Assembly (NCBI RefSeq): GCF_004122145.1
Contig: NZ_SBKQ01000004.1
Span: 186,001 to 250,000, forward strand
Direction of reading: 5' to 3'
From: Flavobacterium piscinae
GTDB lineage: Bacteria; Bacteroidota; Bacteroidia; Flavobacteriales; Flavobacteriaceae
DNA length: 64,000 bases
Made by a program: the position numbers and the translations under genes. Positions within the stretch are counted from its first letter, which is position 1, and the number at the start of each line of letters is the position of its first letter. Below, piece after piece: positions 25,155 through 36,405 of the stretch. The notes beneath the pieces are model-generated. The model searched no databases. It had not been told where the DNA came from and saw nothing but the letters and a program-made list of their open reading frames with translations.

Positions 25155-28100
25155 TTATCTGTAAAGGGTAACGTTTCCAACAAATTGTCTTCCGCCGTCG
25201 AGGGTAATAGTATACCAATAATCACCGGTAGGTAACAGTGATCCGTTATAGGTTCCATCCCACTCTCCTTTGTGTCCAAATTGAGTTATAATTCTACCGT
25301 AGCGATCAAAGACTTCTACGCGAGCTCTAGGGAAACCTTCTAAATTTTCAGGAACCCAAGTATCATTATCACCATCATCATTAGGTGTAAAGAAGTTCGG
25401 AATTTCGATGTCGATGAATTCCATGTTAATTTGAGCTTCAGCAGTACAACCGTTTTCATCTTCTACAACCACCGTGTAGGTTCCGGTAGCTAAGATTTGG
25501 AAAACATCATTGTATCCGTAGTTTACACCGTTTAGATAGTAGGTATAATTACCCGTTCCACCGGTTGTTGTGGCTGTAAACTGGTTTTGATAGGTTTCTG
25601 CTAATGTTAAAACAATTGGTGTGTAATTTGTTATAGTAAAATCAACTGTTTCTATACAACCTCCTTCATGAAGAACACTTACCGTATGGTTTCCGTTTGT
25701 TAAATTGGTGAATACATTTCCATTTTGATATGCACCACCGTCTAACGAGTAAGTTACATCCGATTCCACTTCTTGAACAACTTTAATGGTTACTGTGTTA
25801 AAGGCTGAATCGCCAACACAACCATAAACTACATTAGCTGCAGGAGCTATTGTAATACCACCGTCTACATCAACTTCCAATGTTGTTACGCATCCGTTCG
25901 CATCTCTTACATAAATGGTATAAGATTGTCCACCGGCTAAATTTTCAAACAAAATACGGTTTGGGGTATAATTGTTTTCATTATTCAAACTCGTCGAATA
26001 CGGAGCCGTTCCACCATTAACGGAAATTTCAATAGCTCCTACGTTATCACCGGCACATAAATCAGGGAACATGGTTACTAAGGAAGCATTTAGTGGATTT
26101 GGTTCATTGATGGCAATATTCAATTGAGTTGTACAACCAATTTCATCTCTTACAATAACCGTATAATTTCCGGTAGGTAGGTTGGTAAAGGTTTGGTTTG
26201 AACCAAAATCCATCAAGTTAGGTGAAACCGCAAATTCTAAAATACCTGTTCCTCCTGATGCTGATACTTGGAAAGAACCGGTTGATTCACCATGGCAAGT
26301 TACATCTACTTGTGTAAATACCGCTTGAATTGGTGTGGATGGATTGATGGTAAACTGAACTTGTTGCTCACAACCATTGGTATGTCTAACGGTGATGGTA
26401 TGGTTTCCAACCGCAACATTGTTAAATGTTTCTGATGCTTGGAAAGCTCCACCATCTAACGAATAAGTAACTTCATTTTCAACAGCAGCATTTACAGTTA
26501 CTGTCACAATATTTCCTACGACATTTCCAGTACAAATATAACTCACATCAACAGTTGGAGAAATAGTAACTGGTGCATCTAACGTTACCGGAATAGAGGA
26601 AATACAACCATTCGCATCTTGAACGAAAATCGTATAAGTTTGTCCACCTGATAAGTTAGCATACGTAAATTGATTAGCAACAAAGTTGTTTTGGTTATTC
26701 AAACTGGTTGAGTAAGGTGCAACACCGCCATTTACAGTAATTGTAATGCTTCCGTTTCCGTCTCCGGTACACAATTCTTGTACTAAAGCGGAAACATTAG
26801 AAGTTAAAACAGTTGGTTCAGTGATGATTACTTGTTGCGTAATACTACACCCAATTCCATCTCGAACAATAATGTCATACGTTCCGGCTGCCAAATTAGA
26901 AAACACATTGTTGGTTGTAAATGTGGTTAAGTTAGGCGAAATCGCATATTCAATTGTTCCGGTTCCTCCTGTTACATCAACGGTAACGCTTCCGGTTGAC
27001 TCACCGTTACAAAGTACGTTTTGAACACTGGATAAAGTGGCATTCAACGGCTGATTATCATCGATATTTACATCAACTGTTTTGGTACAACCATTGGTGT
27101 GTTGAACTGAAATAGTATGATTGCCTGCAGGTACATTCTCAAATACATTTGATGCTTGATAGTTTCCGCCATCCAAAGCATATTGAACATTTCCAACTGC
27201 TGAAGCATTGACAGAAACAGTTACGATGTTACCCGGCACATTTCCTGTACAGTTATAAACAACTGATTCGATAGCCGGAATTACTTCAACCGGTGCATCT
27301 AGGAAGATATACGCAATTGTTTCACAACCGTTGGCATCTTTTACAAAGATGAAATAATCGGTTCCGCCTACTAATCCTGTGAACGATAATTGCCCTTCAA
27401 CAAAAGCACTTGGATCTTGGTTATTTAAACTGGTTGAATAGGGAGCTGTTCCACCTGTAATTAAAATGGAAAACGAACCATCATTATCTCCTAAACATAA
27501 GTTTTGAACTACTGAAGTCAAATCAACATCGGCTACTAATGGAGCAGGTTCTGTGATTTCAACGTCTAATAATATAAAACATCCGTTTTGATCTTGAACG
27601 ATAATTTCATAATTACCAGGAGCTAAATTGTTGAAAGTTCCGGTGTTGAAAAACTGATTCAAATTGGGTGAAATCGCATATTGAACGGTTCCTGTTCCCC
27701 CTGTGGTTTGAATGGAAACACTTCCGTTTGCACCACCATTACATAAAACATTGTTTACGGTTAAGTTGGAAATCATTAATTCTTGCGGATCGGTAATTTG
27801 AATTACGGAAGAAACCGCATTACAATCCACACTATCCACCTCAACTGTATAATTTCCGGATGGAAGATTGGTAAACAGACCACTACTTTGAGGACCGGCA
27901 ATCACATTATTTGCACCATCAAAAAGTGTATAGCTGTAATTACCTAAACCGCCGGTTGCGTTGGCAATAATGGTTGCTGTGCTCTCACCGAAACAGTTGA
28001 TGTTCGCACTGTTAAGATTTAAATTCAATTCTAAATCCGGAATCGTTTCTATTGTAATTTGATTGGTTTGAACTACCGCACAATTGTTAGCGTCTCTTAC

Positions 28101-31100
28101 AAAAAACTGATACGTTCCGGGTCCAACATTGTAAACCGTTGTGTTGGTAAAGTTCACTCCATCCGTGCTGTATTGATAAGGAGCCGTTCCACCGGATGCA
28201 GAAACGGTGATAACCGCATCATTTATACAGGTTAAAGAACTCGTTAAGGTCAATGAAGCAACAACTGATGTAGGTTCTGTAATAGTTATTGTATTCGTTG
28301 TAAAATCACAGTTCCATCCGTCTGTGATGGTGATGCTATAAATTCCGGCACCTAAACCGGTAAACGTTGGACTGGTTTGAGCACCTGAAGAAGTTACAAT
28401 CGTTGTTCCGGTTAAATCATACGAATTCAAAATGTATTGATATGTTCCTTGACCACCGGTTACATTGGTAGCGGTTACTGAAGCATTTGTATCACCATTA
28501 CATAGTAAATTAGTATTGGCAGCAGTAAGATTTGCAGAAATTAAACTCGGTTGAACTAAAATAACCGTTGAACTTATTGAACATCCTCCGGCATCTTGCA
28601 CTGTAACGGTATAGTTTCCGGCCGCTAATCCGGTGAACAATGAATTGGCTCCAAGAGGCTGAATCGTTGTTGAAGTGCTGTTATTGACCAATTCAAATTG
28701 ATATGTTCCCCAACCACCGGTTGCACTTGCAAAAATTTCACCTAAGTTATTTGTACAGGTTACATTAGCAGTTTCATTGGCTGATAATACCAATGGTTCG
28801 CTTGGTGAAGAGACAACAGCAAAGTTTGATGTAGCTGTACAGAATGGAGTTTCAGTAGCCGTTACAACCACTTGATAATTTCCACCTGATAATCCGGAAA
28901 CTACAAATGGATTAACTGTTGTATTTCCACTTCCGGAAGCGACAATATTACCTTGAATGTCAATTACATCGTAGGTAGCATTTCCTATATAACCCAAAAC
29001 ATTTACGGTAATTGTTCCATCTGTATCGCCAAAACATGTAACGGCAGAAGAGTTGATTATGCTCGCTTCGATGGTATCAAACGGAGCAATTGTATAAGGA
29101 GTGGTTACAAAATAACATCCGGTTACATTATCTGTTACTTGAAATGTATACGTTCCCGGTTCTGTTAACGTAAAGTTGGCATTGAAAACACCACTTCCGG
29201 GAGTAACAGCCGGCTGACTTCCTTGTGGTAATAATTCAAAGGTAAAATCACTGGAACCACCTGTTACATTTATTTGAACTATTCCGTCATTTGTACACGT
29301 TAAATTCGTTACTGTTGTTGCAGTAACAGCCGTAATGGTTGGTAACGGATTTATGTTAACGACAGTTGATGCTAAACAGTTATTAGTATCACGAACAGTG
29401 ACCGTAATGTTTTGAACGCTTCCATTATCCACAATTGTAAAGGTATTGGAAGCAAAGAAATTCGTTCCGTTAATGCTGTAAACATAAGGGGCTGTTCCAA
29501 AATTGGCTGTGGCTGTAATGGTTGATGTTTGAACTACATTCGAAGCATCACAAGCAAAATCGGTAGCCATTGCAGTAACTGTTAATAAAGCCGGTTCATC
29601 AATTACAATGATTTCTTGTAATGAACAATTTCTGGCTGAAATAACAGTAATTGTATACGTTCCAGCTGCTAATCCGGTGAAAACGCCATTATTTTGAGAA
29701 ATAGGAGCATTTACACCATCGGTTAAAACATAGGTATAAATCGGGTTATCATTGGATGACGGTAAAGTTACATTGATACTACCATCATTTCCACCATTAC
29801 AACTTACATCATTGTGTGTTGTGGTGAAAGTTACAGGAGTGGCAGGCTCTAATTCAATTGGAGCTTGAGCTGAACAGCCTGTGGTTGTGTCGTTAATTAC
29901 TACAATGTAATTTCCGGAAGCTAATCCATTAAAAATTGGAGAAGCTTGAGCTGCTACAATTACACCACCCACATTGTTTTGTAATTCGTATGTAAAAGTT
30001 CCGCTTCCGCCGAAAGGTGTTACGGTAATAATTCCATCGTTATTAGCACATGAAGTTTGAGCTGTAACTGAAGGCGTTAAATTTAACGGAGCTGGAATTG
30101 ATAGATTCACTGTATGAATACAACCGTTAAAATCTCTCACACGAATAGAATAATTTCCTGAATTTAAGTTGTTATATGTAAAAGTTGGAACGGTTTGTGT
30201 TTGGAAAGTTCCACCGTTTAAACTGAACGTATAAGGAGCTATTCCAGCGGTTGTTAATGTCACTTCAATAGTAAAATCGCCTTGAGCGGCAGTACACAAA
30301 TTTGTAACCGAAGCAGCAATTTGCGGCGAAGGATCGGTAGGAACAAAAACAGGTGCAGCTTGAATACAATTATTCGCATCTCTGATATAAATCACATAAT
30401 TTCCACCTTCTACGTTGAAAACATTGGTAGCACTACCAACCCAAGTTCCCACCGTAGGGGCCGGATTTCCTGCAATAACCAATTGAAATTGATAAGGAGC
30501 GGTTCCAAATTGACCGGTTGCAGAAATTCGTCCTCTGTTATTCTGACAATTATCATTTCTGGTAACATTTGCCGTTACTTGTAATAAATTGGTTGACTGA
30601 GTAATGGTAAACGGAACCGAAGCACTACTACATCCGGTTAACGTACCTCCATTTTCAGTAAATAAAATATAATAAATTCCAGGTGCTAGAGGCCCAAGAT
30701 TGGTAACTGAAATTGGCCCTCCTGTTGTAGCAGAAGTTCCTGATATTCCGGTTGAACTATTCGATTGAGAATTGAAAACTTCATACGAAACACTGGTAGC
30801 CGTAGCATCATAATTATCAAAAGTAAAATTCACAAATCCATCGTTACTTCCGGTACAACTTACATTTCCAATCACATCTAACACAGAAGTTAAATTGGAA
30901 GGCGTGTTGATTGGTGTATCAGCTGTTTTAAAATAATAACAATCGGTTACTAAATCATGTACTACAAACGTGTAGGTTACACCCGGAACTAATCCGGTAA
31001 ATGTTGATGTTTCAGGTGTTCCCGCATCTGCCGGTTGATAAGCGGAAGAATAAGGCAATGTATTGGTTTCTAAAATAGCAAATTCATATGAACCACTACT

Positions 31101-34100
31101 TACTGCAGAAGTTACCGTAATTACGGCAGTTCCACCATTCACACAATCCGCTGTGGAAGCCGAAACATCAATAATCAAATCACTTGGCGGAGAAGCAATT
31201 ACAATATTGTCAACCATCATTACACATCCATTGGCATCAATTACTTCCACATTGTAAATTCCAAAATTTAAAATTTGGAAAGAATGATTTTCATTGGTTA
31301 CCGGAGTATATGAAGCTATAAAACCAAAATTATTATTTAAAACATAAGTATATGGAGTTGTTCCACCGGCTACACCTTGCACGATTATTTCACCATAAGA
31401 AGTACCACCCGGATTGTTACACGTAATATCTACCGTAGCTATTGTGAAAGCAATCGGATTGGGTTCTGTTAATGTAATGGATGCTGTATCCGTACATGAA
31501 TTAGCATCGGTTAACGTAATTTGATATGTTCCGGCGGTTAAGCCAGAAGTTTGTGTTCCGAAATTAACTCCGGTTGAAGTGTTGATTATTTCAAAAGTAA
31601 ATGGAGCTAATCCAACGGCATTGTTGGTATTGATTTGAATTTCACCGTCATTCCCTCCATGACATAAAATTCCTTGTACTTCTACTACCGAAGTAATTTC
31701 CGGCAATGTTAATGGTTCAACTGTAATTGTTTGACTGTTAAACGTACAGCCTTGTGCATCGGTTATTAAAAATTGATAATTTCCGGCATTTGTCGTTGAA
31801 TACACATAATTGTTTCCAACTACATTTGTTGAAGTTCCAAAAGCTCCACCATTAAAAGAAACTTGATAGCTAAACGGAGCTAATCCTCCTGAAATAAGAG
31901 CAGAAATTTCAGCATTTGGCGAAGCGGTACAATCTAACCCTTTTGTTAACGATATATCGCCTGTTAACTCTACTTGAATGGTTTGCGAAACAGTTGAGGT
32001 ACATCCATTAGCATCCGTCACAATTACCGTATAATTCCCCGGAGTTAAATTAGCAAATGTGTTTGAATTTTGAGATGGGTTTCCATTAATACTGTAGGTA
32101 TAAGGAACTACACCACCTGTTACTGCAATTACTAATGTAGCCCCATTAGCGTCAAAACATAAATCGGATGACGGTGCAATTACAGCAACAGGATTCGTAG
32201 GTGTAGTTAGGTTGAACGTGTTGCTCACAACACAACCATTGATATCATTTACCGAAATTGTATAGGTTCCGGCTTGAGTTAAATTTGTAAATGTGGCATT
32301 TGATTGAGGTCCAAGTACAGTTCCGTTGGGTTGCGTAAGTTGGTATTGATAACTTCCCCATCCGCCGGTAGCGGTTATGATTAGATTACCATTGGAATTA
32401 CAACTGATTGGATTAGCCACAAAAGTGAATGCTAATGCACTACTTGGTGCTTCTACTAGTGCAGTAGTGGTGTCTGTACAATTAGTAACAGTATCGGTCA
32501 CTGTTATCGTATACGTTGAAGCGGTTAAACCTGTTAGCGAAATTGTTGAAAGAGTTGAATTATTTGCTGATGCAACAACTGTATTTGAACTATTTACGAT
32601 TTGATAATTGTATGGATTTGAGTTTGTTACCGAAAACGAAATTTCTCCGTTTGAGGCTCCAAAACAAACCACATTACTCACCGTTTGACCAATAACATCT
32701 ATAATCGGTAACGCATTAATGGTGTAAGTTTCTTGATAAATACAACCATTGCTATCGGTCACTTCAAATGTATACGTTCCGGTAGTTAATCCCGCAAAAA
32801 CAGGATTGGTTCCGTTGTTCAACGTTTGTCCCGCCGGAGCAATAATTTGATAAGTAAACGGTGCAGTTCCTCCAACAGTTGTTACAGTTACCGTAGCATT
32901 TTGAGATGGACACGTCAAAGCAGTTGCACTAAAAGTTAAATCGGTTAATTGATTTGGTGCAACCAAAGAAATGGTATTGGTTGTAAAAATACATCCGTTA
33001 GCATCTTGAATATAAATCGTATAATTTCCGGATGTTAAGCCCGCAAATTCAGAAGAAGAAACAAAGTTCACCCCATCAATACTGAATTGATACGGAGCAG
33101 TTCCACCAGAGATGCTTCCCGGAACAATGTTAATTGTTCCCGCGTTAGTTATACAAGTATAATTTTCAGTAATTTCAGCAACACCGGTCATTGGCGTTGG
33201 TTCAGTTATTGTAAAATCTGTTGGGAATTCACACACTCTGTTTCCTTGTGATTGAACCAAAACAACAGTATAATTTCCAGCAGGTAAATTGTTGAATATA
33301 CCTGAATTATTAGTGCTGATGATGTTTCCATTTTCATCTAATAATTGATATGATACCTGAAAACCATTAGATGAAGTTAAATTGTAAATAATTGATCCAT
33401 CATTTTGACCAAAACAATTTATATTTTGAACAGTTGTAGTGAACTGAACATTAGGAACTAATTCAATTGTTACAGGATTTGATAAAGCAGTACAATTATT
33501 TGCATCAACAACTATAAAAACATAGGTTCCTTGCTGACCAAATTCAATATCAAAAATAACGCTAGTTTGATAGTCAGTTCCAGTTGGATTTAACAATGTT
33601 CCATTATAACTGTAGATTGCAAAAGAATAAGGAGGTTGTCCTCCTGAAGGATTAACTAAAATATTTCCTTGATTACAAGTAATATTTTGAGAAACGGAAG
33701 CAACTAAAGCCAAATTATTTTCATCTTCAATAGTTACAGTTCCGGTAAAAGTACAACCATCTTCTGTAACCACTGTAACGGTATAAGTTCCAGGATTTAG
33801 GTTATTGAAGGTATAATCATTATCAACAACCCATCCGCTTGTGGCAGAAATTGGATTGGTAATGCTAAACTGATATTGTGGTTGTGCACCATTAGCTTGC
33901 ACACGAATGCTACCAAATCCATTACAATTGGTGTTTTCAGGAATTAAATTAACTTGAAAATCATTTTCTTGAATTCCAATGTTGGGTAGTTCGAAAACAC
34001 AGCCATCTGTTACACCAATTTGGGTAACTTGAACGGTATATACTCCCGCATCTGAAATAGTAAACACAGGATTATTTTGGTAGGGAACTAAAATATTTCC

Positions 34101-36395
34101 TGTCGTTTGACCCACCAATTGAAATTGATAATCCGAAGGTAAATTCGTAATTGTGATACTTCCCGGTGTATTACAAAGAATATTCGTTGTTACATATTGA
34201 ATATCCAATAAATTCGTATAAACATTAAAATAAAAACGGGTAAAACAACCATCTTGATAATTGATCGTCAAGCGATATTGTCCTGCTGTAGTTACATTAA
34301 AATTAGCACCCGTACCAACTTGATTCCATTGACAAGAAGGATTATTATTGGCACATGTATCAATACCAACCGGTGGACAACTCGCTTCATTTAACACCTC
34401 CCAAACGATACTGGTGGCATCGCTGATTCCTGTTTGAATGAGTTGACTGTCATTCGTTCCACAAAGGAAAATGTAAGGCAATTGTTCACCATTATTTGGA
34501 CAAATCACTACCTCATCGGCAAAAGGAATCACCGGATTGGTTTGAGTTGCTCCAAATAATAATACATTAAATGTTTGCGTAATTCCGATACACGGAGGAG
34601 TTGCTGTATTCACCACGGTATAGGTTCCCACACTGGAAACGGTAATCGTTTGTGTATTTCCGATTACTTGATTTGAACTATTGTACCAAGTGTAGGTGTC
34701 GTAGCCATTTGCAGCGGTAAGCGTTAAATCTGTTCCACACAAATAGGCTTCGTTTTCAAAAATACAATCGTCGATATCGACCAAGAAATTCGCCGGACCC
34801 GGTTGACCAAATCCACAACTGTCCAGTCCGGCAAAACTTGGGTCATTAGATATCCAATTACTATTTAATACACCTCTATAAGTTGTATAAGCTTGATTTT
34901 GAATTAAGTTTGAACAAGCGTCTTCTAATTCGCTACAAGTGGTTGCAACTTGAACACGAATACGAATAGTGTAAACAGGATCACCTATTTCAACTAAATT
35001 ATTCGGTAAAGTAAAAACCAATTCATCCAAACCCGGATCATGTGTGAAGGTCACCCCAGGAGCTCCACTTAAATCAGCCGAAATGAAACTGGTATTGATG
35101 GGTAAGATGTCGCGAATGGTTATGTTTGTCGCGTCATCATTCCCTACATTTTGAAATGTAATAACATAATCTAAGAATTGCCCCAGGTTAACATCAGCCC
35201 CACCGATGTCGTTTCCTGCTAAATCTTCTACTGTTTTTACTAATTTAATATCCGGTTCTATGACTTCAATGTTAAACGCATTGAAGAACATAAAGTAAGT
35301 GTCTTGTGTTGAGGTAATTCGCAATGTTGCCGCAGTTTCATTATTTGGAATTACGCTGTTAAGCGGATTAGCTACCGTCATAATATCACCATCGTAACCC
35401 AATGTGTTCAAACTGTTGGGCACTCTGTCCGTATAATCAACATTATTCAGTGTTAATCTACTATTAAAGAAATTGTTAGTTGCGTTTAAGGTATTTCCTA
35501 AGGCGGTAAATGTTGGATTTGAATCTGCTCTAATTAACAACTGATCTCCCGTAATTCGATTATCACCTTCTAAGGCAGCCGAGGCTAATTTTGCTCTTAC
35601 CGGAAATGGCGGAGGTAAAGTGGTAAATCCGGAGTAAGTAATATCTGTTTGTCCAATTGTTGCCCGAACACCGGCAAAACCGTCATAAGCCGTAATGTAT
35701 TTTCCGGTCATGGTTGGATTTTCATAGACAAAGAAAATTGTCCATCCGCCGGAAACTCCTCCCCCATTGATTTGTCCTTGTGTAGCTCTGATGTTCGCTA
35801 CGGTATATTCTCCTTCCGGATTGGCCAAGCCTGTTACTAAAGAAGTAATATCGGCGTAACAAGCATAAGGACTATTGGCAATAAAGTCAGGACTGGTAAA
35901 TCCGTCAAAAATTAATTGTCCGGTGATGTTTTGATAAGCTCCTCCGGGTAATTTTAATCGCACTTGGTTAAAATCATTTTCACGTACATTATCTCCATCT
36001 CCCGGAGAAGTAGAAAACCCGTTGTTGAAACGATAGGTTGCGGACCAATATAATCCTGCATACACAATTTTGTTACAACCGCTTGCGGGTAAAAGTAAGG
36101 ATGCACTACTTGAACTGAAGGTAGAAGGATCTCCATCAATATCAATGTATTGCATGTTGAGATTGTCATTGTATTCCGAAGAATTTCCGGTTTCATTATA
36201 CGGAACATTCGGCCCATCGGAATTGGTTTGTCTGTTTACAATTCCGTTAGAAATTAAAGTCATGTCTCCTTTAAGGTTTCGTTCATAACGAACCGTAAAA
36301 GGAACAGGAACCTGGGCATAGGTGGCCAAGCTCACTAGCAAAAAACAACCGAGTAGGAAGATTGTTTTAAATTGTGGTATTTGGGGCGTTTTCAT
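25155..36395 (-). CDS. Giant SprB-like T9SS-secreted gliding adhesin
   Basis: A 3746-residue cell-surface protein. Signal peptide 1-28. An N-terminal beta-domain (about 29-378) has YIDIDG, TFSSSSA, IVYAGLYWSATY and YTVANIRATQG. A DUF11-like domain (380-540) follows, then a cysteine-bearing bridge. A very long array of SprB repeats runs from about 738 to 3600, each near 75-80 residues with patterns such as CNGGANGS, GGTGxxxYAIS, LAPGNYEIIVQDQNGC and ITEP. The C-terminal gliding-type sorting domain (3665-3746) opens with IPNFFTPNDDGDNDTW. In F. johnsoniae SprB (about 6500 residues) is moved along the surface by the gliding motor. Ten bases separate it from the SprD-like gene upstream. Confidence 0.92.
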   Translation of the reverse strand: MKTPQIPQFKTIFLLGCFLLVSLATYAQVPVPFTVRYERNLKGDMTLISNGIVNRQTNSDGPNVPYNETGNSSEYNDNLNMQYIDIDGDPSTFSSSSASLLLPASGCNKIVYAGLYWSATYRFNNGFSTSPGDGDNVRENDFNQVRLKLPGGAYQNITGQLIFDGFTSPDFIANSPYACYADITSLVTGLANPEGEYTVANIRATQGQINGGGVSGGWTIFFVYENPTMTGKYITAYDGFAGVRATIGQTDITYSGFTTLPPPFPVRAKLASAALEGDNRITGDQLLIRADSNPTFTALGNTLNATNNFFNSRLTLNNVDYTDRVPNSLNTLGYDGDIMTVANPLNSVIPNNETAATLRITSTQDTYFMFFNAFNIEVIEPDIKLVKTVEDLAGNDIGGADVNLGQFLDYVITFQNVGNDDATNITIRDILPINTSFISADLSGAPGVTFTHDPGLDELVFTLPNNLVEIGDPVYTIRIRVQVATTCSELEDACSNLIQNQAYTTYRGVLNSNWISNDPSFAGLDSCGFGQPGPANFLVDIDDCIFENEAYLCGTDLTLTAANGYDTYTWYNSSNQVIGNTQTITVSSVGTYTVVNTATPPCIGITQTFNVLLFGATQTNPVIPFADEVVICPNNGEQLPYIFLCGTNDSQLIQTGISDATSIVWEVLNEASCPPVGIDTCANNNPSCQWNQVGTGANFNVTTAGQYRLTINYQDGCFTRFYFNVYTNLLDIQYVTTNILCNTPGSITITNLPSDYQFQLVGQTTGNILVPYQNNPVFTISDAGVYTVQVTQIGVTDGCVFELPNIGIQENDFQVNLIPENTNCNGFGSIRVQANGAQPQYQFSITNPISATSGWVVDNDYTFNNLNPGTYTVTVVTEDGCTFTGTVTIEDENNLALVASVSQNITCNQGNILVNPSGGQPPYSFAIYSYNGTLLNPTGTDYQTSVIFDIEFGQQGTYVFIVVDANNCTALSNPVTIELVPNVQFTTTVQNINCFGQNDGSIIYNLTSSNGFQVSYQLLDENGNIISTNNSGIFNNLPAGNYTVVLVQSQGNRVCEFPTDFTITEPTPMTGVAEITENYTCITNAGTINIVPGSISGGTAPYQFSIDGVNFVSSSEFAGLTSGNYTIYIQDANGCIFTTNTISLVAPNQLTDLTFSATALTCPSQNATVTVTTVGGTAPFTYQIIAPAGQTLNNGTNPVFAGLTTGTYTFEVTDSNGCIYQETYTINALPIIDVIGQTVSNVVCFGASNGEISFSVTNSNPYNYQIVNSSNTVVASANNSTLSTISLTGLTASTYTITVTDTVTNCTDTTTALVEAPSSALAFTFVANPISCNSNGNLIITATGGWGSYQYQLTQPNGTVLGPQSNATFTNLTQAGTYTISVNDINGCVVSNTFNLTTPTNPVAVIAPSSDLCFDANGATLVIAVTGGVVPYTYSINGNPSQNSNTFANLTPGNYTVIVTDANGCTSTVSQTIQVELTGDISLTKGLDCTASPNAEISALISGGLAPFSYQVSFNGGAFGTSTNVVGNNYVYSTTNAGNYQFLITDAQGCTFNSQTITVEPLTLPEITSVVEVQGILCHGGNDGEIQINTNNAVGLAPFTFEIINTSTGVNFGTQTSGLTAGTYQITLTDANSCTDTASITLTEPNPIAFTIATVDITCNNPGGTSYGEIIVQGVAGGTTPYTYVLNNNFGFIASYTPVTNENHSFQILNFGIYNVEVIDANGCVMMVDNIVIASPPSDLIIDVSASTADCVNGGTAVITVTSAVSSGSYEFAILETNTLPYSSAYQPADAGTPETSTFTGLVPGVTYTFVVHDLVTDCYYFKTADTPINTPSNLTSVLDVIGNVSCTGSNDGFVNFTFDNYDATATSVSYEVFNSQSNSSTGISGTSATTGGPISVTNLGPLAPGIYYILFTENGGTLTGCSSASVPFTITQSTNLLQVTANVTRNDNCQNNRGRISATGQFGTAPYQFQLVIAGNPAPTVGTWVGSATNVFNVEGGNYVIYIRDANNCIQAAPVFVPTDPSPQIAASVTNLCTAAQGDFTIEVTLTTAGIAPYTFSLNGGTFQTQTVPTFTYNNLNSGNYSIRVRDFNGCIHTVNLSIPAPLNLTPSVTAQTSCANNDGIITVTPFGGSGTFTYELQNNVGGVIVAAQASPIFNGLASGNYIVVINDTTTGCSAQAPIELEPATPVTFTTTHNDVSCNGGNDGSINVTLPSSNDNPIYTYVLTDGVNAPISQNNGVFTGLAAGTYTITVISARNCSLQEIIVIDEPALLTVTAMATDFACDASNVVQTSTITATANFGTAPYVYSINGTNFFASNTFTIVDNGSVQNITVTVRDTNNCLASTVVNINPLPTITAVTATTVTNLTCTNDGIVQINVTGGSSDFTFELLPQGSQPAVTPGSGVFNANFTLTEPGTYTFQVTDNVTGCYFVTTPYTIAPFDTIEASIINSSAVTCFGDTDGTITVNVLGYIGNATYDVIDIQGNIVASGSGNTTVNPFVVSGLSGGNYQVVVTATETPFCTATSNFAVVSSPSEPLVLSANETANVTCTNNLGEIFASATGGWGTYQFELVNNSTSTTIQPLGANSLFTGLAAGNYTVTVQDAGGCSISSTVILVQPSLISANLTAANTNLLCNGDTNASVTATNVTGGQGTYQYILNSYDLTGTTIVTSSGAQTSPTFTGLGAGIYSITITDGWNCDFTTNTITITEPTSVVASLTLTSSLTCINDAVITVSASGGTAPYQYSTDGVNFTNTTVYNVGPGTYQFFVRDANNCAVVQTNQITIETIPDLELNLNLNSANINCFGESTATIIANATGGLGNYSYTLFDGANNVIAGPQSSGLFTNLPSGNYTVEVDSVDCNAVSSVIQITDPQELMISNLTVNNVLCNGGANGSVSIQTTGGTGTVQYAISPNLNQFFNTGTFNNLAPGNYEIIVQDQNGCFILLDVEITEPAPLVADVDLTSVVQNLCLGDNDGSFSILITGGTAPYSTSLNNQDPSAFVEGQLSFTGLVGGTDYFIFVKDANGCETIAYIFLDAPVEVIPAIESVVYNCTGNVPGNIVTVSVNASAVGNVQYALDGGNYQASNVFENVPAGNHTISVQHTNGCTKTVDVNIDDNQPLNATLSSVQNVLCNGESTGSVTVDVTGGTGTIEYAISPNLTTFTTNNVFSNLAAGTYDIIVRDGIGCSITQQVIITEPTVLTSNVSALVQELCTGDGNGSITITVNGGVAPYSTSLNNQNNFVANQFTYANLSGGQTYTIFVQDANGCISSIPVTLDAPVTISPTVDVSYICTGNVVGNIVTVTVNAAVENEVTYSLDGGAFQASETFNNVAVGNHTITVRHTNGCEQQVQFTINPSTPIQAVFTQVDVTCHGESTGSFQVSASGGTGILEFAVSPNLMDFGSNQTFTNLPTGNYTVIVRDEIGCTTQLNIAINEPNPLNASLVTMFPDLCAGDNVGAIEISVNGGTAPYSTSLNNENNYTPNRILFENLAGGQSYTIYVRDANGCVTTLEVDVDGGITIAPAANVVYGCVGDSAFNTVTIKVVQEVESDVTYSLDGGAYQNGNVFTNLTNGNHTVSVLHEGGCIETVDFTITNYTPIVLTLAETYQNQFTATTTGGTGNYTYYLNGVNYGYNDVFQILATGTYTVVVEDENGCTAEAQINMEFIDIEIPNFFTPNDDGDNDTWVPENLEGFPRARVEVFDRYGRIITQFGHKGEWDGTYNGSLLPTGDYWYTITLDGGRQFVGNVTLYR
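25630..27760 (-). repeat. Three-copy higher-order repeat within the adhesin gene
   Basis: Near the C-terminal end the SprB repeats fall into a three-module unit of about 720 bases (240 residues), present three times. Module A carries YAISPNL and CNGES; module B carries GGTAPYSTSLNN and GDN; module C carries CTGNV, NIVTV, SLDGGAYQ and HTNGC. Upstream repeats lack this regular order, so the segment looks like a more recent tandem duplication. Boundaries are approximate. Confidence 0.7.
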
Positions 36396-36405
36396 TTTGG
36401 GGTGT

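Noticed and set aside
25155-36395. Regularly spaced repeats suggesting a CRISPR-like or satellite array
   Set aside because: The repeats are diverged, in frame and encode SprB protein modules; there are no short identical repeats with unique spacers.
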